Below are positions 43,613 to 51,574 of a DNA stretch of 64,000 bases, piece by piece (the stretch's first letter is position 1; each line of letters opens with the position of its first letter). A model generated the notes under the pieces. That model had not been told where the DNA came from. It ran no database searches and saw only the letters and a program-made list of their open reading frames with translations. The DNA lies in NCBI RefSeq assembly GCF_021352225.1, contig NZ_JAAUVI010000004.1:367688-431687 (forward strand), read 5' to 3'. Source of the stretch: Methylobacterium sp. C25 (GTDB lineage Bacteria; Pseudomonadota; Alphaproteobacteria; Rhizobiales; Beijerinckiaceae). The position numbers and the translations under genes are program-made.

Positions 43613-43792
43613 TTAGCGACTAGCGTACCAAGCCACTACCGCAATCAGAAGCAGAACAGCCAATCCCACAGCGATGATGATGATCCGCCCGGTACGGCGC
43701 TGAAACGCAACAGGCGCACGGCGTTCCTCCGCAGCAAGCTCGTCCATTTCCGCCAGTTCGCTGTCCGGCTCGTCCGACGATACTCGGGCCAT
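43613..43792 (-). CDS. Small single-helix membrane protein
   Basis: A 59-residue protein: acidic N-terminus (MARVSSDEPDSELAEMDELA), basic stretch RRTGRI, and a C-terminal helix (IIIIAVGLAVLLLIAVVAWY). It resembles in architecture the small protein that ends the crcB operon (37488-37679), although the sequences are not close. The ATG at 43792 is chosen because residues upstream in this frame look unconserved. It is upstream of ilvD on the same strand, 77 bases apart. Confidence 0.55.
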   Translation of the reverse strand: MARVSSDEPDSELAEMDELAAEERRAPVAFQRRTGRIIIIAVGLAVLLLIAVVAWYASR

Positions 43793-43875
43793 GAGCGCGT
43801 CTCCGCAGGTCTGACACCAAACGAGAGATGCCGGCAGGTTTCCCGCCGGCACCATGATCGCAGCTAGGCGATGGC

Positions 43876-45681
43876 TTATTGGTTCGGCAGAGCGAAGGCT
43901 GTCAGCGTGCCGCCGAGGTTGGTGTAGTTGGCGAGCGCCGCGTAGCCGCCGACGGCACCCAGACCAGCGTTCGGGTCGGTCAAGCCGGCCGCGAGGCCGA
44001 TGCCGGCCCAGCCCCCGACGCCCGACAGGACGGCGATGAACTGCTTGCCCTTGTGCTCGTAGGTCATCACGTTACCGATGATGCCCGACGGGGTCTTGAA
44101 CTTGTAGAGTTCCTTACCCGTCTTGGCGTCGACAGCCTTCAGGTAGCCCTCGAGGGTGCCGTAGAAGACCACGTCACCAGCGGTGGCAAGCGCGCCGCCC
44201 CAGGCCGAGAACTGCTCCGGATCCGACCAGACGATCTTACCCTTCACGCCGTCCCAGGCGATGAAGTTGCCCATGCCGCCGTGCGAGTTCGGCGCGGGGT
44301 ACATCGACAGGGTAGCGCCCACATACGGCTGGCCAGGCGTGTACGAGACCTTGAAGGGCTCGTAGTCCATGCAGACGTGGTTGGTCGGCACGTAGAACAG
44401 GTTGGTCTTCGGCGAGTAGGCCGAAGGCTGCTCGTCCTTCGAGCCGAGGGCGGCCGGGCAGATGCCCTTGTTGTTCACGTCCTCGCCATTATGGCCAGGA
44501 GCGAACTTGGCGACGACCAGCGGGCGACCGTACTCCTTGGAGCTCTTGTCCATCTCGACCTTGGTGGCCCAGTTTACGGCCGGATCGAATTTTTCGGCGA
44601 CGAGAAGCTCTCCGGTCGAGCGATCGAGAGTGTAGCCGAAGCCATTGCGGTCGAAGTGGGTCAGGAGCGGGCGCTCCTTGCCGTCGACCTTCTGGTCCGT
44701 CAGCACCATCTCGTTGATGCCGTCGTAGTCCCACTCGTCGTGCGGGGTCATCTGGTAGACCCACTTGGCCATGCCGGTGTCGACGTCACGTGCCCAAATG
44801 GTCATCGACCACTTGTTGTCGCCGGGACGCTGCGACGGGTTCCAGGTCGAGGGGTTGCCAGAGCCGTAATAGACGAGGTTCAGCTTCGGGTCGTAGCTGT
44901 ACCAGCCCCAGGTGCAGCCACCGCCGGTCTTCCACTGGTCGCCTTCCCAAGTCTTCAGCGACGAGTCCTTGCCGATCGGCTTGCCGAGCGAGGTCGTCTT
45001 CTCCGGGTCGACGAGCAATTGATCGTCGGGACCTTCGGAGTAGCCGCGCCAGACCTTCTTGCCGGTCTTCAGGTCGTAGGCGGTGACGTGGCACTGCACG
45101 CCGAATTCGCCGCCCGAGATGCCGACGATGACCTTGTCCTTCACCGGCAGCACCGTGCCCGTATTGGTCTCGCCCTTGGACGGATCGCCGTTCTTGACCG
45201 ACCAGTTCACCTTGCCGGTCTTCGCGTCGAGCGAGACGACGGTGGTGTCGGCCTGGTGGAGGATGATGGCGCCGTCGGCATAGGCCAGGCCACGGTTGAC
45301 CGTGTCACAGCACATCACCGGGATGACGGCCGGATCCTGCTTGGGCTCGTACTTCCAGACGATCTTCTGCTCGTGGTCGAGATCGAGCGCGTAGACGATG
45401 TTCGGGAAGGGCGTGTGAACGTACATCATGTTGCCGATCACGAGGGGCTGGCCCTCATGGCCGCGCAGCACGCCGGTGGAGAAGGTCCAGGCAACCTGGA
45501 GATCCTTGACGTTCTTGGAATTGATTTGGTCGAGCGTCGAGTAGCGCTGATTGCTGTAATCGTGGCCCGGGAAGGCCCACTGCTTGTTGTTCTGGATCTC
45601 TTTCTGAAGCTGCTCATTCGCAGCCGCAGGAAGCAACGTGGCGGCGTAAGCCACAGATGCCACGAGAAGCATCTTTCTCAT
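43876..45681 (-). CDS. xoxF: Lanthanide-type PQQ-dependent methanol dehydrogenase
   Basis: A 601-residue periplasmic PQQ enzyme with a signal peptide ([21 protein letters not shown]). It has the vicinal disulfide in [11 protein letters not shown], the propeller W-motifs, and [10 protein letters not shown] near residue 315: the second Asp of DYD is the extra acid that binds a lanthanide in XoxF, where calcium-type MxaF has Ala. It oxidises methanol to formaldehyde or formate, passing electrons to a cytochrome. No xoxG or xoxJ gene is next to it, so partner proteins must be encoded elsewhere. A long AT-rich leader precedes it. Confidence 0.94.
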   Translation of the reverse strand: MRKMLLVASVAYAATLLPAAANEQLQKEIQNNKQWAFPGHDYSNQRYSTLDQINSKNVKDLQVAWTFSTGVLRGHEGQPLVIGNMMYVHTPFPNIVYALDLDHEQKIVWKYEPKQDPAVIPVMCCDTVNRGLAYADGAIILHQADTTVVSLDAKTGKVNWSVKNGDPSKGETNTGTVLPVKDKVIVGISGGEFGVQCHVTAYDLKTGKKVWRGYSEGPDDQLLVDPEKTTSLGKPIGKDSSLKTWEGDQWKTGGGCTWGWYSYDPKLNLVYYGSGNPSTWNPSQRPGDNKWSMTIWARDVDTGMAKWVYQMTPHDEWDYDGINEMVLTDQKVDGKERPLLTHFDRNGFGYTLDRSTGELLVAEKFDPAVNWATKVEMDKSSKEYGRPLVVAKFAPGHNGEDVNNKGICPAALGSKDEQPSAYSPKTNLFYVPTNHVCMDYEPFKVSYTPGQPYVGATLSMYPAPNSHGGMGNFIAWDGVKGKIVWSDPEQFSAWGGALATAGDVVFYGTLEGYLKAVDAKTGKELYKFKTPSGIIGNVMTYEHKGKQFIAVLSGVGGWAGIGLAAGLTDPNAGLGAVGGYAALANYTNLGGTLTAFALPNQ

Positions 45682-46050
45682 CAGGTTTTTCCTCCGCAGC
45701 GATCTCTGCCGCCTGATCGTCCTGTCAGGTCGGCGTCGTCGCGTTGAACGGCCGGTCTCGCGACCGGCACTGGATGTCGGTTGTGTTGAAACCCTCCGAC
45801 AGCTGTCCCGCCAGCATCAGCTCCATGTGAGAACGGCAAGACTAGCGATCGAATTCATATCGATCTCAAAACCAAACACAATAAGATTCTTATAAGTGCG
45901 ACAGTATATCTTGCATTGACATCAGTCAAACATGTATAGACGCGACAAATGACCCCGAAAGATCACCAGATCTATCAGGTTAAAATTTATACTGTTGAAA
46001 AAAATAAAAGTACCTTGGTTATCTATCAGAATTTTTGCGCTTAGTTGGCA
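45682..46050. other. xoxF upstream region, AT-rich
   Basis: About 370 bases with low G+C at 45850-46020, no gene, and several short A/T runs. It should hold the xoxF promoter (minus strand) and lies back to back with the candidate small RNA promoter on the plus strand. Confidence 0.5.
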
Positions 46051-46078
46051 TTGACTCCGAACGTCCGCTGGTTACTTT
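46051..46078 (+). promoter_or_regulatory. Putative sigma-70 promoter of candidate small RNA
   Basis: TTGACT, 16 bases, then TACTTT, pointing away from xoxF. Transcription from about 46085 would run into the strong terminator at 46181-46208. Confidence 0.45.
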
Positions 46079-46084
46079 CATTTT

Positions 46085-46208
46085 GTGTTTGCGAATAACT
46101 GATCTGTCAGTTCGCGGTACGTAAATACGTAGTCTCTCATGGATGAAGCAAACACCGCCGCAAAGCATGACGAGATCGTTGGCGGAGTCGAAAGACTCCG
46201 CCTTTTTT
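46085..46208 (+). ncRNA. Candidate small RNA divergent from xoxF
   Basis: A predicted transcript of roughly 125 bases between a sigma-70-like promoter and an intrinsic terminator, with no long gene inside. It can form a hairpin with AACTGA/TCAGTT arms near 46093-46115, a TACGTAAATACGTA hairpin near 46118-46131 and the terminal stem-loop. A 29-codon reading from ATG 46139 runs through the terminator, so coding is unlikely. Its expression and function are unknown; position suggests a link to xoxF or the fluoride genes. Confidence 0.45.
46181..46208 (+). terminator. Strong intrinsic terminator
   Basis: GGCGGAGTC, a GAAA tetraloop, then GACTCCGCC and six T: a perfect 9-bp stem with a T-tail on the plus strand. 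On the minus strand no T-run follows, so it acts in one direction. No plus-strand gene ends here, which is why a small RNA is proposed. Confidence 0.85.
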
Positions 46209-46383
46209 CTTGCCAGGACTTGCTTTGATGCGGACGCGACGGCAGACCGGCCCATCATCGATGGGTCGGGGGCGGTGACGTCAGCCTTTCGGTCGGAAGG
46301 GGATCATGGGCGGACAACTCATGCGCTGCCCTCTCGCGAGGGCTATTGACGACGATGAGCGAGCCGGAAGTGGGGAAAGCATA

Positions 46384-46475
46384 GCCCTACCCGCGCCGGA
46401 AGCGCTCGGTAGGAGCTATCGTCCAGGTCTTAGGGACCCGGCAGTTGTCGGGGAGCTCCATCCCCATCCCACGTT
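46384..46475 (-). promoter_or_regulatory. Orphan fluoride riboswitch
   Basis: Read on the minus strand: GGGGATGGAGCTCCCCG, then AACTGCC, then a stem and GATAGCTCCTACC, matching the aptamer. The 5' 30 bases are nearly identical to those of the riboswitch at 47351-47403. The 3' CTACC is followed by GGTAG around a GCGC/GCGC stem, as in the other copies. No intact gene follows on the minus strand for about 700 bases, until xoxF. Confidence 0.8.
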
Positions 46476-46514
46476 TTGGACGATGATCTATTCCAGCACG
46501 TTCGTCAAATGCGA

Positions 46515-46861
46515 TCAGCGCGGCGCGAGGGCTTCAGGTAGAAAACGGCTCCCGTAGGCCGTCACAAGAATGGCGGCGACCCCGTCGAGCAGCCAATGCG
46601 GCAGTCGCTGGAAGATACCGATCCGAGCCGAGGAGCAGAAAGGCAGACACCCAGTCCAGCCAGTGGAGCGCGATGGTGTAGGCAGCCGCCTTCACTACGC
46701 CAGCCAAGCAGACGACTGCAGACAAACCTACTGCTTTCCCCGCCAGGATGCTGCGCCCCCCCGAACCGAGGGGCGGCTGCCATGAGCACGGTGGCCGCGA
46801 TGAACCGCTCGGTGAACGTGACCTGGAACGTGACCAGCACGCCGAGCCAGGACAGTGTCAC
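46515..46861 (-). pseudogene. Frameshifted membrane-protein gene downstream of crcB
   Basis: A GTG overlapping the crcB stop opens a reading (TLSWLGVLVTFQVTFTERFI) that continues in a second frame (LAGVVKAAAYTIALHWLDWV) and then a third (LLDGVAAILVTAYGSRFLPE, stop at 46515). The first break is at a run of seven C (46756-46762), the second near 46610-46650. Joined, it would be a protein of about 115 residues with three or four membrane helices. I do not recognise the family. Confidence 0.6.
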
Positions 46862-47246
46862 GCCACCGCCCCGTCCAGCAGCGTGCGCACCAACGCGAGC
46901 CCTCCGATCAAGGCAGCGACGCCGGCCGCTACGATCCGACCCCGTAGAGCAGAGCGGCCGCGAGCTCGCCGCGCTCGTAGAGCAGGCCGGTCTCCAGGGA
47001 GAAGGTCGAGAAGGTCGTGAAGCCGCCCATAATGCCGGTCGTCAGGAACAGCCGGAGCGGCTGCGACAGGCCGCTCTTCAGGGCGAAATACTCTGCGATG
47101 ACGCCCATCGCGAAGGAGCCCGCGACGTTGATGGCGAAGGTGCCCCAGGGATAAGCGCCTCCGACAAGCCGCAGGGACAGCACGCCGACGCCGTAGCGTC
47201 CAGCGGAACCCAAGCCGCCACCCAAGAATACCAACAAGACGTTCAA
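46858..47246 (-). pseudogene. crcB: Frameshifted CrcB/Fluc fluoride channel gene
   Basis: The first frame gives a good CrcB (LVFLGGGLGSAGRYGVGVLS, INVAGSFAMGVIAEYFAL, GGFTTFSTFSLETGLLYERG) that ends early at 46929 after LLYGVGS. A second frame continues with the expected last helix (IVAAGVAALIGGLALVRTLL) to 46858. The junction GGATCGTA would be repaired by adding one ATCG (GGATCGATCGTA), as if one copy of a 4-base repeat was lost. The truncated product lacks helix 4. Start is a TTG at 47246. Confidence 0.82.
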
Positions 47247-47279
47247 CCGCCGACCCTTTCCCCAGTTGGAGAGGGCAAC

Positions 47280-47300
47280 AAAAACCCGCCTCGCGGCGGG
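47280..47300 (-). terminator. Intrinsic terminator between fluoride riboswitch and crcB
   Basis: On the minus strand, CCCGCC, a GCGA loop, GGCGGG and five T. It lies between the aptamer and the crcB start, so it should be the expression platform: without fluoride transcription would stop here. Confidence 0.8.
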
Positions 47301-47350
47301 TTGGCGTCGGACGCACTCCCGCCGCGAACGGGCAATCACACGCCCTCGCA

Positions 47351-47403
47351 GCAGGAGCCATCAGCCCTCACGGGCAGTTGTCGGGGAGCTCCATCCCCAT
47401 CAC
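47351..47403 (-). promoter_or_regulatory. Fluoride riboswitch upstream of frameshifted crcB
   Basis: On the minus strand: GGGGATGGAGCTCCCCG, AACTGCC, then GGGCTGATGGCTCCTGC. The 3' CTCCTGCTGCGA can pair with a downstream TCGCGGCGGGAG, competing with the aptamer, before the intrinsic terminator at 47280-47300. A possible promoter (TTGACG, about 18 bases, TACTCA) lies just upstream at about 47411-47440. Confidence 0.88.
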
Positions 47404-47752
47404 ACGCCACTGAGTACATTGGGACATCGCAAGACGTCAAAGCGTTTTATGCAAGGGCGACGATCGAATGGCGGCTTTGGCGGATAAGTTGCAGATTGCA
47501 AAAATTCAAACGCTGCATCCACCTTCGAATACAGCAGTTCTAAAATTTTAGGGCGTGCGTGTGTAGGTCGCTTCGCAATGCTCAATCCCAAATCGATCCG
47601 ACTAAATTAGTCGTCGTCTCGCGCCGACCTCGCATCTAAAGCCCAGCTGCGCACTTTCTATCAATCCGTAGATCAGATTGAAATGATCTAAACATTCTGT
47701 TGGAAAGATCAAACGTAGAGGCCGAATTTGGATGGGCAGATCGGAGCCATCC
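47404..47752. other. Divergent region between the crcB riboswitch and the YeiH gene
   Basis: About 350 bases with no gene. It holds the promoter of the minus-strand riboswitch operon and should hold that of the YeiH-family gene; moderately AT-rich around 47500-47720. Nothing else was recognised. Confidence 0.45.
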
Positions 47753-48844
47753 ATGACCGTGCGCAAGCGAGCAAACCCCTTTCATAAGCTTCACCACGCG
47801 ACCCAGCGGATCCTCCCTGGCTTCGGCTTGTGTATCGTCGTCACTGCTGCAGCGCTCGGCTTGGAGGCGACAGAGGGTCACCTGTTTGGCCGGGCTTGGC
47901 TGGAGGCGCTCGTGCTTGCGATCCTGCTCGGCACCGCGCTGCGCACGGCCTGGACGCCTCCAGAGCGCTTCTTTCCCGGCATTGCGTTCGGCGCGAAGAC
48001 GGTGCTGGAGATCGCCGTCGTTCTGCTCGGGGCTTCGCTGAGCCTTGGGACGCTGCTAGCAGCGGGCCCCAGCCTGCTTGCCGGGATCGCGGCGGTCGTC
48101 GCGCTTGCCATTGCCGCGAGCTACGGCATCGGCCGGGCTCTGGGACTGCACCATCGCCTCGCGATCCTCGTCGCGTGCGGCAACTCGATCTGCGGTAACT
48201 CGGCCATCGCCGCGACCGCGCCGGTGATCGGCGCCGACGGCGAGGATGTCGCCTCATCGATCGCCTTCACCGCCGTCCTCGGCGTGCTGGTCGTGCTCGG
48301 CCTGCCGCTGCTGGTGCCGCTCTTCGGCCTGTCGCCAATGCAGTACGGCGTGCTCGCGGGCCTGACCGTCTACGCCGTGCCGCAGGTGCTCGCCGCGACC
48401 GCGCCGGTCGCCGCGCTCAGCGTTCAGGTCGGCACGCTGGTCAAGCTGGTGCGGGTGCTGATGCTCGGCCCGGTCGTGCTGGCACTCTCGGTCGGCGCGA
48501 GCCGTCTGCGGGAGGAGACCGACGCGCCGGCCCCTCACGTCACGGCGGGTGATCGTCCGAAATCAGGCAGGGTCGCGGTCCACCATCTCGTGCCGTGGTT
48601 CATCCTCGCCTTCCTCGGCGTGGCGGGTCTTCGCTCGGCCGGTCTCATCCCGCAGACCGCTCTTGCCCCGATCGCCGAGACGGCTAACCTCCTTACCATC
48701 GTCTCGATGGCAGCCCTCGGGCTCGGAGTGGATGTGCGCAGCGTCGCTGGCGCCGGCCTTCGCGTCACGATGGCCGTCATAGCCTCCCTCGTCGCCCTAA
48801 CGGCAGCGAGCCTTGGCCTGATCCGGCTGCTCGGGATCGCTTGA
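47753..48844 (+). CDS. YeiH/UPF0324-family membrane exporter
   Basis: A 363-residue protein of about ten helices with the YeiH signature: GIAFGAKTVLEIAVVLLGAS, LVACGNSICGNSAIAATAPV, and the C-terminal SMAALGLGVDVRSVAGAGLR. The family is labelled putative sulfate or anion exporters; the transported solute is not known. The ATG at 47753 has GGAG 6 bases upstream; an earlier in-frame ATG at 47732 lacks one. It is followed 68 bases later by the bd-oxidase operon. Confidence 0.88.
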   Translation: MTVRKRANPFHKLHHATQRILPGFGLCIVVTAAALGLEATEGHLFGRAWLEALVLAILLGTALRTAWTPPERFFPGIAFGAKTVLEIAVVLLGASLSLGTLLAAGPSLLAGIAAVVALAIAASYGIGRALGLHHRLAILVACGNSICGNSAIAATAPVIGADGEDVASSIAFTAVLGVLVVLGLPLLVPLFGLSPMQYGVLAGLTVYAVPQVLAATAPVAALSVQVGTLVKLVRVLMLGPVVLALSVGASRLREETDAPAPHVTAGDRPKSGRVAVHHLVPWFILAFLGVAGLRSAGLIPQTALAPIAETANLLTIVSMAALGLGVDVRSVAGAGLRVTMAVIASLVALTAASLGLIRLLGIA

Positions 48845-48912
48845 GCCTTCGCCCCAGCGGCAGTCATTGCCGCGGCTGGGGACTGAACTTCACGAGAAGC
48901 GTTCTAACGGTC

Positions 48913-50331
48913 ATGGCCCATCTCGACGCCGTCCTGCTCGCCCGCGCTCAGTTCGCGTTCACGATGGGCTTCCACATCGTGTTCCCGGCCTTCTCGATCG
49001 GGCTCGCGAGCTACCTCGCCGTGCTGGAGGGTCTTTGGCTCGTCACCGGACGGCAGGTCTATCTCGACCTGTTCAAGTACTGGCTGAAGATCTTCGCTGT
49101 CGGCTTCGCCATGGGCGTCGTCTCCGGCGTGGTGATGTCCTACCAATTCGGCACCAACTGGTCGGGCTTCTCCGACAAGGCCGGACCGATCGTCGGTCCG
49201 CTGATGGCCTACGAGGTGATGTCTGCCTTCTTCCTGGAGGCGGGCTTCCTCGGCGTGATGCTGTTCGGCATGGGGCGTGTCGGCAAAGGCCTGCATTACC
49301 TTGCGACGCTGCTGGTCGCGGCCGGCACACTGTTCTCGGCCTTCTGGATCCTGACCGTCAATTCCTGGATGCAGACGCCGGCCGGCTACGCGACGAACGC
49401 CCAAGGGCAGTTCGTGCCCGCCGACTGGTGGGCGATCGTGTTCTCGCCGTCGTTCCCTTACCGCTTCGTGCACATGGTGCTCGCCGCCTACCTCACCACC
49501 GGACTCGTCGTCGGCGCGGTTGGGGCGTGGCATCTGCTGCGCGGGCGCCGAGAACACGAGGGTGTGCGCGTAATGTTCGGGATGGCGATGGGCCTCGTCC
49601 TCGTCGTCGCGCCACTTCAGATTTTTGCGGGCGATGCCCATGGCCTCAACACGCTGGAGCATCAACCGGCCAAGGTCATGGCGATGGAGGGCCATTTCGA
49701 GAGCCATCCTAACGGTGCGCCGCTCGTCTTGTTCGGCCTGCCCGATCAGGATGCGGCCACGGTCCGCTACAAGGTCGAAGTCCCGAAACTGTCCTCGCTG
49801 ATCCTGAAGCACAGCCTCGACGCGCCGCTCGCCGGCCTCGACAGCGTGCCGCGCGAGAACTGGCCGCCAGTGCCGGTCGTGTTCTGGTCGTTTCGTATCA
49901 TGGTCGGCCTCGGGTTCCTGATGCTTGGCCTTGGCCTGTTCGGACTCCTCGCGAGGCTCAAGGGCAAGCTCTGCGACTGGCGGACGTTGCATCTCTACGC
50001 GCTTGCGATGGGTCCGGCCGGCTTCGTCGCCGTGCTCGCGGGCTGGACGACGACCGAGGTCGGGCGCCAGCCCTTCACCGTCTACGGCGTCTTGCGCACG
50101 GCCGACTCCGTCTCGCCCCTCGGCGCCCCGGCAGTGGCCGGCTCGCTCGCGGCGTTCGCGGCGATCTACCTCGCGGTGTTCGCGGCCGGCATGTTCTACA
50201 TCCTCCGCCTGATGAGCGCCCCGCCGCATCTCGGCGAGCGCGGCCCCAGCCCGGCCGAGCCAGTGCGCACCGCCGGCCTCGCCCCTGGTCCGGCTATCAC
50301 CCCAGGCCACGGCCTGCAGCCGGGCGAATGA
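48913..50331 (+). CDS. cydA: Cytochrome bd-type (CIO) quinol oxidase subunit I
   Basis: A 472-residue subunit I. It has RAQFAFTMGFHIVFPAFSIG with the heme b595 His, the GDAHGLNTLEHQPAKVMAME segment of the quinol loop, and GWTTTEVGRQPFTVYGVLRT near the C-terminus. The quinol loop is short, the cyanide-insensitive (CioA) form. It reduces oxygen with quinol without pumping protons and resists cyanide, nitric oxide and sulfide. Ends 10 bases before cydB. Confidence 0.93.
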   Translation: MAHLDAVLLARAQFAFTMGFHIVFPAFSIGLASYLAVLEGLWLVTGRQVYLDLFKYWLKIFAVGFAMGVVSGVVMSYQFGTNWSGFSDKAGPIVGPLMAYEVMSAFFLEAGFLGVMLFGMGRVGKGLHYLATLLVAAGTLFSAFWILTVNSWMQTPAGYATNAQGQFVPADWWAIVFSPSFPYRFVHMVLAAYLTTGLVVGAVGAWHLLRGRREHEGVRVMFGMAMGLVLVVAPLQIFAGDAHGLNTLEHQPAKVMAMEGHFESHPNGAPLVLFGLPDQDAATVRYKVEVPKLSSLILKHSLDAPLAGLDSVPRENWPPVPVVFWSFRIMVGLGFLMLGLGLFGLLARLKGKLCDWRTLHLYALAMGPAGFVAVLAGWTTTEVGRQPFTVYGVLRTADSVSPLGAPAVAGSLAAFAAIYLAVFAAGMFYILRLMSAPPHLGERGPSPAEPVRTAGLAPGPAITPGHGLQPGE

Positions 50332-50341
50332 GGACGCGAGG

Positions 50342-51355
50342 ATGAGCTTAACCGACCTCGATCTGCCCACAATCTGGGCCTTTATCGTCGCCTTCGCGGT
50401 CTTCGCCTACGTGGTGCTCGACGGGTTCGATCTCGGCGTGGCGCTGCTCTTTCCGTTCTGCCCAGAGCGGCACGATCGCGACGTCATGATGAATTCGGTT
50501 GCCCCTGTCTGGGACGGCAACGAGACCTGGCTGGTGCTCGGCGGTGGCGGCTTGTTCGCCGCTTTCCCGCTCGCCTACGCGGTGCTGATGCCGGCGCTTT
50601 ACGCGCCGCTCATCGCCATGCTGCTCGGCCTGGTCCTGCGCGGCGTCGCCTTCGAGTTCCGCTGGCGAACCGAGCGCGCGCGTCCGGTCTGGGACATCGC
50701 CTTCACAGGCGGCTCCCTCGTCGCCGCGCTCGGCCAGGGCGTGGCGCTCGGCGCCATGCTGCAAGGCGTTATGGTGTCGGGCCGCGCCTATGCCGGCGGA
50801 TGGTGGGACTGGCTCTCGGCCTTCAGCCTGCTCACCGGCGCGGCGGTGGTCTGTGGCTACGCGCTGCTGGGCGCGACCTGGCTCATCATGAAGACCGGCG
50901 GCGAGCTCCAGATCCGGGCGCTGAAGCTCGCACGTCCGCTTGCATTGGGCACGCTCGGCTTCATCGTCGCCGTCAGCCTCGCCACGCCGTTCCTCGAAGC
51001 GGCCTATTGGCAGCGCTGGTTCGCGTGGCCGGGCATCGTGCTCACCGCGCCGGTGCCGCTTGCCGTCGCCGCCGTGGCGCTGTTCCTGCTGCGCAGCCTC
51101 GCCGACGCGCACGACTACAAGCCGTTCGTACTGTCGCTGGTGCTGTTCTTCCTGTGTTTCGTCGGGCTCGGCGTCTCGATATGGCCGAACGTCGTGCCGG
51201 GGCGAATCTCGATTTGGCAGGCCGCTGCGCCGCACGAGAGCCAAGTGTTCGTGCTCGCCGGGACCGCCATCCTGATCCCGATCATCCTGACCTACACCGC
51301 CTATGCCTACTGGGTGTTTCGCGGGAAGGTCGATCCCGAACACGGCTACCATTGA
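50342..51355 (+). CDS. cydB: Cytochrome bd-type (CIO) quinol oxidase subunit II
   Basis: A 337-residue membrane subunit: FAYVVLDGFDLGVALLFPFC, MNSVAPVWDGNETWLVLGGG and the C-terminal LTYTAYAYWVFRGKVD typical of CydB/CioB. Eight or nine helices are predicted. It pairs with subunit I and is followed by a small DUF2474 peptide, the usual CIO operon order. Complete, no oddities. Confidence 0.93.
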   Translation: MSLTDLDLPTIWAFIVAFAVFAYVVLDGFDLGVALLFPFCPERHDRDVMMNSVAPVWDGNETWLVLGGGGLFAAFPLAYAVLMPALYAPLIAMLLGLVLRGVAFEFRWRTERARPVWDIAFTGGSLVAALGQGVALGAMLQGVMVSGRAYAGGWWDWLSAFSLLTGAAVVCGYALLGATWLIMKTGGELQIRALKLARPLALGTLGFIVAVSLATPFLEAAYWQRWFAWPGIVLTAPVPLAVAAVALFLLRSLADAHDYKPFVLSLVLFFLCFVGLGVSIWPNVVPGRISIWQAAAPHESQVFVLAGTAILIPIILTYTAYAYWVFRGKVDPEHGYH

Positions 51356-51391
51356 GGTGCCACCGCCGGAACGCAGTCGAGGAATGACACG

Positions 51392-51529
51392 ATGCGCCAC
51401 CGTCTTGACCACGAACAGGTTCCGGGCTTGGCCGCCCGCCTCGGCTGGTTCGTGTTGCTCTGGCTCGGCGGCGTTGCGAGCGTTGCCAGCGTCGCACTGA
51501 TGCTGCGCTTCATTGCCAAGGCTACCTAA
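51392..51529 (+). CDS. DUF2474 small membrane peptide of the CIO operon
   Basis: A 45-residue peptide with one membrane helix (RLGWFVLLWLGGVASVASVA). It matches DUF2474 proteins that follow cioAB in many bacteria and may be the counterpart of CydX. It lies 36 bases after cydB. Confidence 0.8.
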   Translation: MRHRLDHEQVPGLAARLGWFVLLWLGGVASVASVALMLRFIAKAT

Positions 51530-51574
51530 CGAGAATCTCCGTCTGCTCTCGCGTCCCCACGCGTTTCGAAGCGT

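Noticed and set aside
46019..46258. 79-residue minus-strand reading after the orphan riboswitch
   Set aside because: Crosses the terminator hairpin, has no ribosome site or recognised family; unlikely to be the riboswitch target.
47732..47752. Seven-residue extension of the YeiH-family protein
   Set aside because: The earlier ATG lacks a ribosome site; GGAG is correctly spaced from the ATG at 47753.
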